Below, piece after piece: positions 53,871 to 64,000 of a stretch of 64,000 bases of DNA. Where the stretch lies: positions 2,728,001 to 2,792,000 of the forward strand of contig NZ_CP151275.1 in the NCBI RefSeq assembly GCF_038235435.1, read 5' to 3'. Made by a program: the position numbers and the translations under genes. The notes beneath the pieces were generated by a model that worked only from the letters and a program-made list of their open reading frames with translations, did no database searches and was not told where the DNA came from. This DNA is from Niveibacterium sp. SC-1 (GTDB lineage: Bacteria; Pseudomonadota; Gammaproteobacteria; Burkholderiales; Rhodocyclaceae). Position 1 is the first letter of the stretch; the number at the start of each line of letters is the position of its first letter.

Positions 53871-54161
53871 ATGAACAGGAAGACCGTCTTTTATCCCCTC
53901 AGTGGTGCGCTCTCCCTTGCGGGTCTGCACTATTTCGCGCCACAGACACTGTTGTTCTATCTGCCGGTGTTCGCCCTTGCGTGCCTGGTGAGACTCGGCA
54001 GCTTTGCCAAGCCACAGCTCACGGACCAGGACGCCACGGTTAGCGAGGGCCCGGCAGGCGTGCCTCGCCTCCCAGGGGCGAGCCGCCGCGTCCAGCCTTC
54101 CGGCGCGCGCCTGCACGCGGCCAACTCGCCTCGGTTCGATCGTCGCCACCGTTGCGCTTGA
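53871..54161 (+). CDS. Small membrane-associated protein, unknown
   Basis: A 96-residue protein with a hydrophobic N-terminal half (LSGALSLAGLHYFAPQTLLFYLPVFALACLVRL) and a disordered basic tail. AGGAG lies 8 bp before the ATG, which favours it being real. No family recognised. It converges on the glycerate kinase gene. Confidence 0.5.
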   Translation: MNRKTVFYPLSGALSLAGLHYFAPQTLLFYLPVFALACLVRLGSFAKPQLTDQDATVSEGPAGVPRLPGASRRVQPSGARLHAANSPRFDRRHRCA

Positions 54162-54168
54162 ACGGTGG

Positions 54169-55449
54169 CTACAGAACGAGTACCGCGCGGAAGTCGTTGA
54201 CGTTGGTGTAGCTGGGCCCGGTCACGAGCAAGTCGCCAAGGGCGTGGAAGAAGCCCCATGCATCGTGCTCGCGCAAGGCGCGTTCGGGTGAGCAGGCAAG
54301 CGCCGCCGCGCGGGCCAGGGTGTCCGGGCTGATCAGGGCGCCCGCGTTGTCCTCGCTCCCGTCGATGCCATCCGTATCGGCGGCAAGCGCATGGATGCCG
54401 GGTGCTGACTTCAAGGCAAGCGCGAGCGCCAGCAGGAACTCGGTGTTGCGCCCGCCCCTGCCCTGCCCTGCAGCCGGCAGCGTGACGCTCGTTTCGCCGC
54501 CCGAGAGCAGGACACAGGGTGCTCGGGCCGGCCCGCTGCCATTGCGGCACGCGCGGGCGATGCCGGCAATCACCCGCGCGACCTGTGCGGCTTCGCCTTC
54601 GATCGCGTCACCCAGCAACACCGGTGTCACGCCCGCGTCGCGGGCGTGGTCGGCGGCCGCGTGCAGGCTCATTGCCGGACTGGCGATCAATCGGTATTCG
54701 GTCTGTGCGAGCCGCGGATCGCCTGCCTTGGCCGTCTCGGCCGCGGGGTCGTGCAGCCAGGCGCGCAGGTCCGGCGGGATCGGCAGATCGTAGTGTTCAA
54801 GGATGGAGAGCGCCTGCGCGCGCGTACTCGGATCGTGGACGGTCGGTCCGCTGGCGATAACGGCAGGGTCGTCGCCCACCACATCCGAGATCGCGAGCGT
54901 CAACACCCTGGCCGGCCAGGCGCGCAGCGCAAGGCGTCCGCCCTTCACGGCGGAGAGGTGCTTGCGCACGCAGTTGATCTCGCCGATGTCCGCGCCGCAG
55001 CGTAGCAAGGCGCGGGTGAGCATCTGTTTCGTCTCGAAGCTGACGCCCGCCGCCGGGGCCGTGAGCAGCGCGGATCCGCCCCCCGAGAGCAAGGCGATGA
55101 CCCTGTCGTTCGCCGAGAGCCCGTCGAGCAGGCTCAGCATGCGTTGGGTCGCCTGGCGCCCCGCTTCGTCGGAGTATGGGTGCGCCGCCTCGACCATCTC
55201 GATGCGCCGGGTCGGCCTCGCGTGCCCGTAGCGGGTGATCACAAGTCCGCTGAGTTCTTCCGGCGCGCCAGGCCAGGCATCCTCCAACGCGGCCGCCATG
55301 CTCCCCGCGGCCTTCCCCGCTCCGATGACGCAGGCCGGCCCGGGCTCGACCCCGACGAGTGCTTCGCGCATCAGGCGCTCTGGCTGCGCACGGGCAACCG
55401 CCACCGCATAAAGGCCGCGCAACAAACCGGCGGGATCGGAAATGGACAT
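54169..55449 (-). CDS. Glycerate 2-kinase (TtuD / MOFRL family)
   Basis: A 426-residue kinase that phosphorylates D-glycerate to 2-phosphoglycerate. Family features are ACVIGAGKAAGSMAAALE near residue 38, IALLSGGGSALLTAPA near 117, SDVVGDDPAVIASGPTV, and the MOFRL domain with LSGGETSVTL, GRGGRNTEFLLALAL and DTDGIDGSEDNAGAL. The product enters lower glycolysis at enolase, which is encoded nearby but in a separate unit. Confidence 0.92.
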   Translation of the reverse strand: MSISDPAGLLRGLYAVAVARAQPERLMREALVGVEPGPACVIGAGKAAGSMAAALEDAWPGAPEELSGLVITRYGHARPTRRIEMVEAAHPYSDEAGRQATQRMLSLLDGLSANDRVIALLSGGGSALLTAPAAGVSFETKQMLTRALLRCGADIGEINCVRKHLSAVKGGRLALRAWPARVLTLAISDVVGDDPAVIASGPTVHDPSTRAQALSILEHYDLPIPPDLRAWLHDPAAETAKAGDPRLAQTEYRLIASPAMSLHAAADHARDAGVTPVLLGDAIEGEAAQVARVIAGIARACRNGSGPARAPCVLLSGGETSVTLPAAGQGRGGRNTEFLLALALALKSAPGIHALAADTDGIDGSEDNAGALISPDTLARAAALACSPERALREHDAWGFFHALGDLLVTGPSYTNVNDFRAVLVL

Positions 55450-55642
55450 GGCTCTCAGGTGGTATCGGCTTCAGAATCGGACCGAGCGAAAGGGAAGTGA
55501 TCGGCACTGCCCCGATGATGTCATGCGACGCGGAGCCAGTATCATGCATGCCCGACTCGGCCCGCGCAGCGCCTCGCTGCGCCACCCCGCCTCGTCGTCC
55601 GCCGCGCATCCGGCCGCACGACCGTCACCTGGAAACCGAACC

Positions 55643-56215
55643 ATGGGCAACCGACTTTCACGCATCAGCACCCGCACCGGCGACGACGGCACGACGGGAC
55701 TCGGCGACGGGACCCGCGTCCCCAAGGACCACCTTCGCATCCATGCACTGGGCGAAGTCGACGAATTGAACTCCTTGCTCGGCGTCCTGCTCACCGAGCC
55801 CCTGCCCGAGGATGTCGCTGCGCTGCTCACCGAGATCCAGCACGACTTGTTCGACATGGGCGGCGAGCTCTGCATCCCGGGCTACACGATGTTGCGCGAA
55901 GCCCATGTGTTGCGCCTGGACGAGGCCTTGGCCCGCTACAACGCCGCGCTGCCGCCGCTCAAGGAATTCATCCTGCCGGGCGGCGCGCGGGTCGCCGCGA
56001 TGACGCATCTGGCGCGCACCGTGGCACGACGGGCAGAGCGGGCGGTGGTGACTCTGGCGGCCGACGAGGCCGTGAACGAACCGGTACGTCAGTACCTGAA
56101 CCGGCTTTCCGATCTGCTATTCGTACTGGGTCGCCACCTGAACCGGGTGGCTGGCGGCAGTGATGTGCTGTGGCGTCACGATCGCGGCATCACACCGGAC
56201 AGCGACGAAAGCTGA
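55643..56215 (+). CDS. PduO-type cob(I)alamin adenosyltransferase
   Basis: A 190-residue ATP:cob(I)alamin adenosyltransferase: the ATP-binding N-terminus STRTGDDGTTGLGDGTRV, EVDELNSLLG, HLARTVARRAERAVV and NRLSDLLFVLGRHLNR are all present. It makes adenosylcobalamin. The ATG at 55643 was chosen because the family begins at this point, although the frame is open upstream. Confidence 0.93.
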   Translation: MGNRLSRISTRTGDDGTTGLGDGTRVPKDHLRIHALGEVDELNSLLGVLLTEPLPEDVAALLTEIQHDLFDMGGELCIPGYTMLREAHVLRLDEALARYNAALPPLKEFILPGGARVAAMTHLARTVARRAERAVVTLAADEAVNEPVRQYLNRLSDLLFVLGRHLNRVAGGSDVLWRHDRGITPDSDES

Positions 56216-56325
56216 GGCCTCATGGGACCGGGCGCTGCAACGACGCTCGCGGATGGGGCGCCTCAGTGTGAAGGCGCGGTATGCCTGGCGCCGCTTGCTA
56301 GGCGCGGCTTTCCGTTTGGCGCCGC

Positions 56326-56610
56326 TTATTTCGGGCTACGGGCCGGAACCTGAACAAAGGTCTCGCCCGGTTTGACGAGGCCCAGATCGTAGCGGGCGCG
56401 TTCCTCGATGGCTTCGTAACCGGTCTTCAGGTCGCGCACTTCGGCGGCGAGGCCGGCATTGCGCGCTTCGAGCTTGCTGTTGGCATCGCGCTGGCCTTGC
56501 ACCTGGGTTTCGGATTCGCGGACCTTGGTCCATCCCCCCTTGCCGAACCACAGCGGGTACTGCAACGCCGCGAGCAGCGAAAGAAGGATCAACGTGGGCC
56601 ACCATCTCAT
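56326..56610 (-). CDS. ftsB: Cell-division protein FtsB
   Basis: A 94-residue bitopic protein with a short N-terminus, one membrane helix (LILLSLLAALQYPLWFG), a coiled coil (about residues 30-65) and the FtsB ending EERARYDLGLVKPGETFVQV. It forms the divisome FtsQLB complex. It lies downstream of eno as in many proteobacteria. Confidence 0.93.
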   Translation of the reverse strand: MRWWPTLILLSLLAALQYPLWFGKGGWTKVRESETQVQGQRDANSKLEARNAGLAAEVRDLKTGYEAIEERARYDLGLVKPGETFVQVPARSPK

Positions 56611-56683
56611 GCTGCGATTCCGGAGCGCGGCGCGGCTGCCGCAAGAGTCAAAACGCCGTAAATTCTAGCGGATTGCATACAAA

Positions 56684-56707
56684 AAGGGCCGCGAAACCGC
56701 GGCCCTT
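56684..56707 (-). terminator. Rho-independent terminator of eno
   Basis: A 10-bp stem (AAGGGCCGCG / CGCGGCCCTT) with a 4-base loop, followed on the minus strand by TTTTTG, ends about 29 bp after the enolase stop. ftsB downstream would need read-through or its own promoter. Confidence 0.9.
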
Positions 56708-56735
56708 CTGCCCAACGCAAGACTGATCGGGTCGA

Positions 56736-58040
<1,305 letters not shown>

Positions 58041-58188
58041 TCAGCTAAGTTCGCGCCGCGGGGAGCGGCATCTCTTTCGGGCGCAGAAGGGCGGGGGAGG
58101 TGCCCCAAGGCGCGCCATCAAACCAAAACGCTTTGTATTTTAGGACAGGCTGCATTGCCTGTTCTTGACGGCACGCAGAAACGCGGGC

Positions 58189-58479
58189 CTAGCCCAGATC
58201 CCCAAAGACCATCTCGGAGATCGGCTCCCACATGGCGACCACCTTCAGATGCTCGGGATGCTCGAAGTAATGGAGCATGTCGGCTTCCGAGTCGAATCCG
58301 GAAACCAGCACATAGTCCCAAGCCTGCGGGTCAAGGGTGATATTGAAGCCGCAACGCCAGGAGCGGATCTGCGCGATCCGCTCCGGCAGTGCCTGCATCG
58401 CGGCATGCGCCGCAAGTGCTGCCTCGCTGTCCGGGGCAACGCCCGGCAAGAAGCGCAGCAGCACCACATGGGTAATCAC
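58189..58479 (-). CDS. Dabb (stress-responsive dimeric alpha/beta barrel) domain protein
   Basis: A 96-residue protein that is a single Dabb domain: [12 protein letters not shown] at the start, [28 protein letters not shown] in the second half. The GTG start at 58479 overlaps the kdsA stop (GTGA). The biochemical role is unknown. Confidence 0.85.
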   Translation of the reverse strand: MITHVVLLRFLPGVAPDSEAALAAHAAMQALPERIAQIRSWRCGFNITLDPQAWDYVLVSGFDSEADMLHYFEHPEHLKVVAMWEPISEMVFGDLG

Positions 58480-59315
58480 AAGGACAATTCCGCGAAGCCC
58501 TGCGACTTGACCACCTGGTCGATCGCCTTGAGCGTCGTGAGCAGTTCCTTCATTCTAGCCAGCGGCCAAGCGTTGGGCCCGTCCGACAGCGCCTTGGCCG
58601 GATCCGGGTGGGTTTCCATGAACACGCCGGAAACCCCCGTCGCCACGGCGGCACGCGCCAGCACCGGCACATGCTCGCGCTGGCCGCCGCTCTTGTCGCC
58701 CTGCCCGCCCGGCAGCTGCACCGAGTGCGTAGCGTCAAACACGACCGGGCAGTCGGTGTCCCGCATGATCGCGAGCGAACGCATGTCGGAGACCAGGTTG
58801 TTGTAACCGAAGGATGCGCCGCGCTCGCACACCATGATGGTGTCCGCACCGTTGGCCGCTTCCCTTGCCTTGGCGACGACATTTTTCATGTCGCCCGGGG
58901 CGAGAAACTGGCCCTTCTTGATGTTCACCGGCTTGCCGGTCGCGGCGACCGTATGGATGAAGTCGGTCTGGCGACACAGGAAGGCCGGCGTCTGCAACAC
59001 ATCCACGTACTGGGCCACGGTAGGCGCCTCTTCGGAGGAGTGCACATCGGTGAGCACCGGCACACCGATCTTCTCACGAACTTCAGCGAGGATCTCCAGG
59101 CCGTTCATCATGCCCAGGCCGCGGAAGCTCTTGCCCGAGCTGCGGTTGGCCTTGTCGTAGGACGACTTGTAGATGAAGGGAATACCCAGCGCCGAGGTGA
59201 TCTCCTTGAGTTCGGCCGCGGTGGCGAGTGCCATTTCGCGCGACTCGATCACACAGGGACCGGCGATCAGGAAGAAAGGTCTGTCGAGACCGACGTCAAA
59301 ACCACAGAGTTTCAT
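58476..59315 (-). CDS. kdsA: 3-deoxy-D-manno-octulosonate 8-phosphate synthase
   Basis: A 279-residue enzyme that joins phosphoenolpyruvate and arabinose-5-phosphate to Kdo-8-phosphate for lipopolysaccharide. Motifs: [52 protein letters not shown]. It is placed between pyrG and eno as usual in Betaproteobacteria. Confidence 0.97.
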   Translation of the reverse strand: MKLCGFDVGLDRPFFLIAGPCVIESREMALATAAELKEITSALGIPFIYKSSYDKANRSSGKSFRGLGMMNGLEILAEVREKIGVPVLTDVHSSEEAPTVAQYVDVLQTPAFLCRQTDFIHTVAATGKPVNIKKGQFLAPGDMKNVVAKAREAANGADTIMVCERGASFGYNNLVSDMRSLAIMRDTDCPVVFDATHSVQLPGGQGDKSGGQREHVPVLARAAVATGVSGVFMETHPDPAKALSDGPNAWPLARMKELLTTLKAIDQVVKSQGFAELSL

Positions 59316-59380
59316 GCTGCCCTCGCTCCTTCGTCTGCCCGCATCGGGACAGTCGTGACCGGCACGAGCCGGTGCGTTTG

Positions 59381-59413
59381 ATCGGACGGACCGTTGCGGT
59401 CCGTCCCGATGGG
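59381..59413 (-). terminator. Stem-loop between pyrG and kdsA
   Basis: GGACGGACC / GGTCCGTCC (59384-59406) pair around GTTGC, and the stem extends across one bulged base to ATCGG / CCGAT. There is no T tail, so transcription probably continues into kdsA to some degree. Confidence 0.5.
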
Positions 59414-59420
59414 TGCCTTC

Positions 59421-61115
<1,695 letters not shown>

Positions 61116-61212
61116 TCACCGCACCGTGTGCGATGTCACTGCCTTGGGCGAACGCTTTCACGCGGCTTCTGTCCGAGCACAATCCCGCCCGCAGCACAGC
61201 ACGGAGGCGCCG

Positions 61213-61554
61213 ATGACCCGCCCGTCCGATTTGCAGCCGGAGCCCTTGTGGCACCTCCTGTACCGGTATTTCTGGCCATTCCAGTACTTCCGCGATGCTG
61301 GGCGAGGTTCGCGGATCGAGCAGGCGATGAACTACCGCCACAACCGGGAGATGCGCGGATGCCTGCCCGGTTTTGCGCTCAAATGGATGAGCATCGCCAT
61401 GCTCGACATCATGATCGGCGTCAACATCACCGCCGAAGCCGGGCTCGCCCTGGTGGCGGCAGCTTGCTACACCGCCGCCATCGGCTCGATGCTGCTGGCA
61501 CTCCAGCTCGTACTTGCGTGGGCCTGGCTCACGCGCTTCCCGGAGCGCTTTTAG
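61213..61554 (+). CDS. Small membrane protein, unknown
   Basis: A 113-residue protein with an aromatic N-terminal part (PLWHLLYRYFWPFQYFRDAGRG) and two membrane helices in the second half (WMSIAMLDIMIGVNITA; LVAAACYTAAIGSMLLALQLVLAWAWL). The ATG at 61213 has GGAGG upstream. No family recognised. It is divergent from pyrG. Confidence 0.6.
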   Translation: MTRPSDLQPEPLWHLLYRYFWPFQYFRDAGRGSRIEQAMNYRHNREMRGCLPGFALKWMSIAMLDIMIGVNITAEAGLALVAAACYTAAIGSMLLALQLVLAWAWLTRFPERF

Positions 61555-61654
61555 GCGCTCAGGGGCCGCCGGCTCGCGGCAATCGCCCCTGACGAACCAA
61601 GGAAACTCGGGCGACGCCGTATTGGAAAGAAACCGGGGTCGCAGTGCTCGCAGG

Positions 61655-63448
61655 TCAGAACTGTTCGACACTGAGCGCCAGCGCCCCGCGCGCACCTCGT
61701 CGGACGCTCTGGGCCAGGCCCTCCGCCTGTGTGAGCACGTGGTCGGCGAAAAAGCGCGCCGTGAGGATCTTGGCGTCGAGGAAGGCCGCATCGCCCTCGC
61801 CTGCCGCGCGCAGTCGCTGTGCCGCCAGCGCGCCGCGCGCCAACTGCCAGCCGCCTGCCGTGATGCCGAGCAGCTTCAGGAAAGGCACTGCTCCTACCGA
61901 AACGCCTTTCACGTCGCTCGCGTAGTTCGCTGCGATGAAGGCCACGCAGGCTTCGACCGCAGCGATCGCCGCCTCGAGCGAAACCGCCATGTCTTCAAGA
62001 TCCGGCTCGCCGCTCGCGGCAAGCTCGGCCTGCGTGACGCGCATTTCAGCCAGCACGAGCTTCGCCGTTTCACCGTTCTCGCGGGCGATCTTGCGACCGA
62101 TGAGGTCATTCGCCTGGATGCCGGTGGTCCCCTCGTAGATCGTGGTGATGCGCGCGTCGCGCAGGTACTGCGCGGCCCCTGTCTCTTCGATGAAACCCAT
62201 GCCGCCGTGCACCTGTACGCCCAGCGAAGCCACGTCGATGCCGGTTTCGGTGCTCCAACCCTTCACGACCGGGATCATCAGATCGACGAAGGCCTGGTGA
62301 CGCGCACGCTCGGCGACGTCCGGATGACGATGCGCCTTGTCCAGCGAGGCCCCCACCACATAGGCGAGCGAACGCATCGCTTCGGTGTTCGACTTCATGA
62401 GCATGAGCATGCGGCGCACATCGGCGTGCGCGATGATCGGCACTCGGCCGCCGCCGCGAACTCCCGCTTCAGTGCCCTGCACGCGATCACGCGCATACGC
62501 CAGCGCCTTCTGGTAAGCACGCTCCGAGATCGCCAGGCCTTCCAGGCCGACGTTGAAACGCGCCATGTTCATCATAATGAACATGTACTCCAGGCCGCGA
62601 TTGGCTTCGCCAACGAGGTAACCGGTGGCGCCGCCCTTGTCACCGAAAGCCAGCACGCAGGTCGGGCTCGCATGGATGCCAAGCTTGTGCTCGATCGACA
62701 CGCAGTGCACGTCATTGCGCTCGCCCAGCGAGCCGTCTCCATTCACCAGGAACTTCGGCACCACGAAGAGCGAGATGCCCTTCACGCCTTCCGGCGCGTC
62801 CGGCAGACGCGCCAGCACGAGGTGGATGATGTTCTCCGTGAGGTCATGCTCACCGTAGGTGATGAAGATTTTCTGGCCGGTGATCTTGTAGCTGCCGTCG
62901 GCCTGCGGTTCCGCGCGGGTGCGCACCGCGGCGAGGTCCGAGCCCGCCTGCGGCTCGGTGAGGTTCATGGTGCCGGTCCATTGGCCGGACACCATGTTGG
63001 GCAGAAAGCGCGCCTTGAGTTCCTCGGAGCCGCGCAACACCAGCGCCTCGATCGCCCCTTGCGTGAGCATCGGACACAGCGAGAAGGCCATGTTGGCCGC
63101 CTTGAACATCTCGCCCACGGCGGTCGCGACCAGCGTCGGCAGGCCTTGGCCGCCGTACTCCTGGGGCGAGGTCGTCGCGGTCCAGCCGGATTCGGCAAAC
63201 GCGTCGTAAGCCGCCTTCCAGCCCTTGGCCGTGGACACCGCTCCGTCGGCCCAGCGGGCGCCTTCCCGATCGCCCGCCTGATTCAGCGGGGCCAGCACGC
63301 CTGACGCGAACTTCGCGCCTTCTTCGAGAATCGCCTCGACCAGATCAGGCGTTGCATCCTCACAGCCGGGCAAGGCCGAGAGCTCATCGAGTCCAGCCAG
63401 GTTTTCCAGGACGAACCGCATATCGCGGATCGGTGCGGTGTAGCTCAT
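61655..63448 (-). CDS. Acyl-CoA dehydrogenase (long form with C-terminal domain)
   Basis: A 597-residue FAD enzyme of the long acyl-CoA dehydrogenase group, which includes methylthiopropanoyl-CoA dehydrogenase DmdC. Family segments: TGTMNLTEPQAGSDLAAVRTRA, KIFITYGEHDL, ARFNVGLEGLAISERAYQKAL, and the catalytic Glu in ITTIYEGTTGIQANDLIGRK, followed by the extra C-terminal helical domain. The natural acyl-CoA is not evident from sequence. Confidence 0.9.
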   Translation of the reverse strand: MSYTAPIRDMRFVLENLAGLDELSALPGCEDATPDLVEAILEEGAKFASGVLAPLNQAGDREGARWADGAVSTAKGWKAAYDAFAESGWTATTSPQEYGGQGLPTLVATAVGEMFKAANMAFSLCPMLTQGAIEALVLRGSEELKARFLPNMVSGQWTGTMNLTEPQAGSDLAAVRTRAEPQADGSYKITGQKIFITYGEHDLTENIIHLVLARLPDAPEGVKGISLFVVPKFLVNGDGSLGERNDVHCVSIEHKLGIHASPTCVLAFGDKGGATGYLVGEANRGLEYMFIMMNMARFNVGLEGLAISERAYQKALAYARDRVQGTEAGVRGGGRVPIIAHADVRRMLMLMKSNTEAMRSLAYVVGASLDKAHRHPDVAERARHQAFVDLMIPVVKGWSTETGIDVASLGVQVHGGMGFIEETGAAQYLRDARITTIYEGTTGIQANDLIGRKIARENGETAKLVLAEMRVTQAELAASGEPDLEDMAVSLEAAIAAVEACVAFIAANYASDVKGVSVGAVPFLKLLGITAGGWQLARGALAAQRLRAAGEGDAAFLDAKILTARFFADHVLTQAEGLAQSVRRGARGALALSVEQF

Positions 63449-63511
63449 CGTTTCCCCCTTGTCGTTCGATCGCTGCGATCGGCACGCCCCCCGGCGGCCG
63501 AACGGATCGGT

Positions 63512-64000
63512 TCACTTGTCCATCAGGTAGCTCTGGTCGTCGAAGGCCGCCACCCAGCCCGGCCGATAAACGACCAGGAGCGTGATCGCTACCCCGCACA
63601 TCCAAGACTCCGCGAAAGCGAGCAAGAGGAAGTACGGCAGGTAGTCTTCGAACAAGGCTTGCCAGGAATGGCCCGCCAGACCGAGCGTCGCGGTCGCTCC
63701 CAACCCGACCAGCAGCACGCCCAGCGCGGCCACGAGGCAGGTGTTCACGAACACGAAGATAAAGAAGTGATGAGGGAGACGGCGCTGGATCCAGCGGTTC
63801 GCGGCGTCCGCAAACCAGGCCGGCATCAGCGCAAGCAAGGTGAAGTCAAAAGGCCAGGCGGCGAGGTCCGAGCCCTTGGCGATCGCGGCGCCGAGGCTGG
63901 CGATCGCAAGCGCCAGCAGCGCCTGGCCGCGGCCAAGCATCAGCACGGCGGCTGTTACGCCCAGGATGTGGAGGCCGAAGCCGGGCCCCAGGCGGGCGCT
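63512..64000 (-). CDS. Energy-coupling-factor-type (CbiM-like) permease, C-terminal part
   Basis: At least 162 residues of a polytopic membrane protein; the frame is open to the right edge, so the N-terminus is missing. The segments GFGLHILGVTAAVLM, RRLPHHFFIFVFVNTCL and the ending YLPYFLLLAFAESWMCGVAITLLVVYRPGWVAAFDD match ECF ABC-transporter permeases of the CbiM-like type, which import metal ions or vitamins. The substrate is unknown. Confidence 0.8.
   Translation of the reverse strand, partial: SARLGPGFGLHILGVTAAVLMLGRGQALLALAIASLGAAIAKGSDLAAWPFDFTLLALMPAWFADAANRWIQRRLPHHFFIFVFVNTCLVAALGVLLVGLGATATLGLAGHSWQALFEDYLPYFLLLAFAESWMCGVAITLLVVYRPGWVAAFDDQSYLMDK

Overview
This window reads as a high-GC chromosome segment of a nitrogen-fixing betaproteobacterium, most likely Rhodocyclales (Azoarcus/Zoogloea-like relatives). 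The evidence is the gene families, an oxygen-sensitive type of NifA, NifA/sigma-54 promoters, and the pyrG-kdsA-eno-ftsB order typical of Betaproteobacteria. The assignment is by recall of gene content, not by a database search. The structural genes nifHDK, nifEN and nifU are not in the window.

Positions 1-4025 hold the end of a large repetitive cadherin-type surface protein, translationally coupled to a membrane diguanylate cyclase. Positions 4032-31800 hold three nif-related transcription units. The leftward nifB unit (12931 down to 4032) runs nifB, fdxN-like ferredoxin, HesB-like carrier, helical-repeat protein, LRV Fe-S repeat protein, two nifZ-type genes, a small conserved protein, nifS, nifT, a small conserved protein, a DegT-like aminotransferase homologue, a SIR2-like protein and a [2Fe-2S] ferredoxin. 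It has a sigma-54 promoter at 13000-13015. nifA lies upstream on the same strand. Between nifA and nifB sits a two-gene module, a Trypco1-like protein plus a CHAT-protease/FGE-domain membrane protein, which resembles bacterial conflict systems rather than nitrogen fixation. Divergent from nifA, a complete NifA site and sigma-54 promoter drive a second ISC operon (iscS, iscU, erpA, iscA, hscA, fdx). A second NifA/sigma-54 promoter drives nifV, cysE, nifW, fixABCX, two ferritin-like genes, a thioredoxin-fold [2Fe-2S] ferredoxin and a frameshifted paralogue of the helical-repeat gene. Together these supply Fe-S clusters and FeMo-co precursors (NifB, NifS, ISC, homocitrate from NifV), cysteine (CysE), electrons (FixABCX, ferredoxins) and nitrogenase maturation helpers (NifW, NifZ, NifT).

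Positions 32726-50224 form a beta-1,3-glucan (laminarin/curdlan/callose) utilisation region, all on the minus strand: AraC-type regulator, GH16 lipoprotein, GH81 glucanase, a carbohydrate-binding lipoprotein, a SHOCT protein, a GH149-like beta-1,3-oligoglucan phosphorylase, a porin, a sugar-binding protein, an orphan GspC-like protein and a large modular GH64 glucanase. The inferred flow is external cleavage to oligosaccharides, entry through the porin, capture by the binding protein, and phosphorolysis inside the cell. No transporter permease or LacI regulator is present, although two LacI-type operators precede the porin.

Positions 50562-64000 are ordinary chromosome: methyltransferase, DUF1275 protein, soluble PAS-PAS chemoreceptor, glycerate kinase, cobalamin adenosyltransferase, ftsB, eno, a Dabb-domain protein, kdsA, pyrG, a small membrane protein, an acyl-CoA dehydrogenase and the edge of an ECF-type transporter permease. 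No rRNA, tRNA, CRISPR array or insertion sequence was seen.
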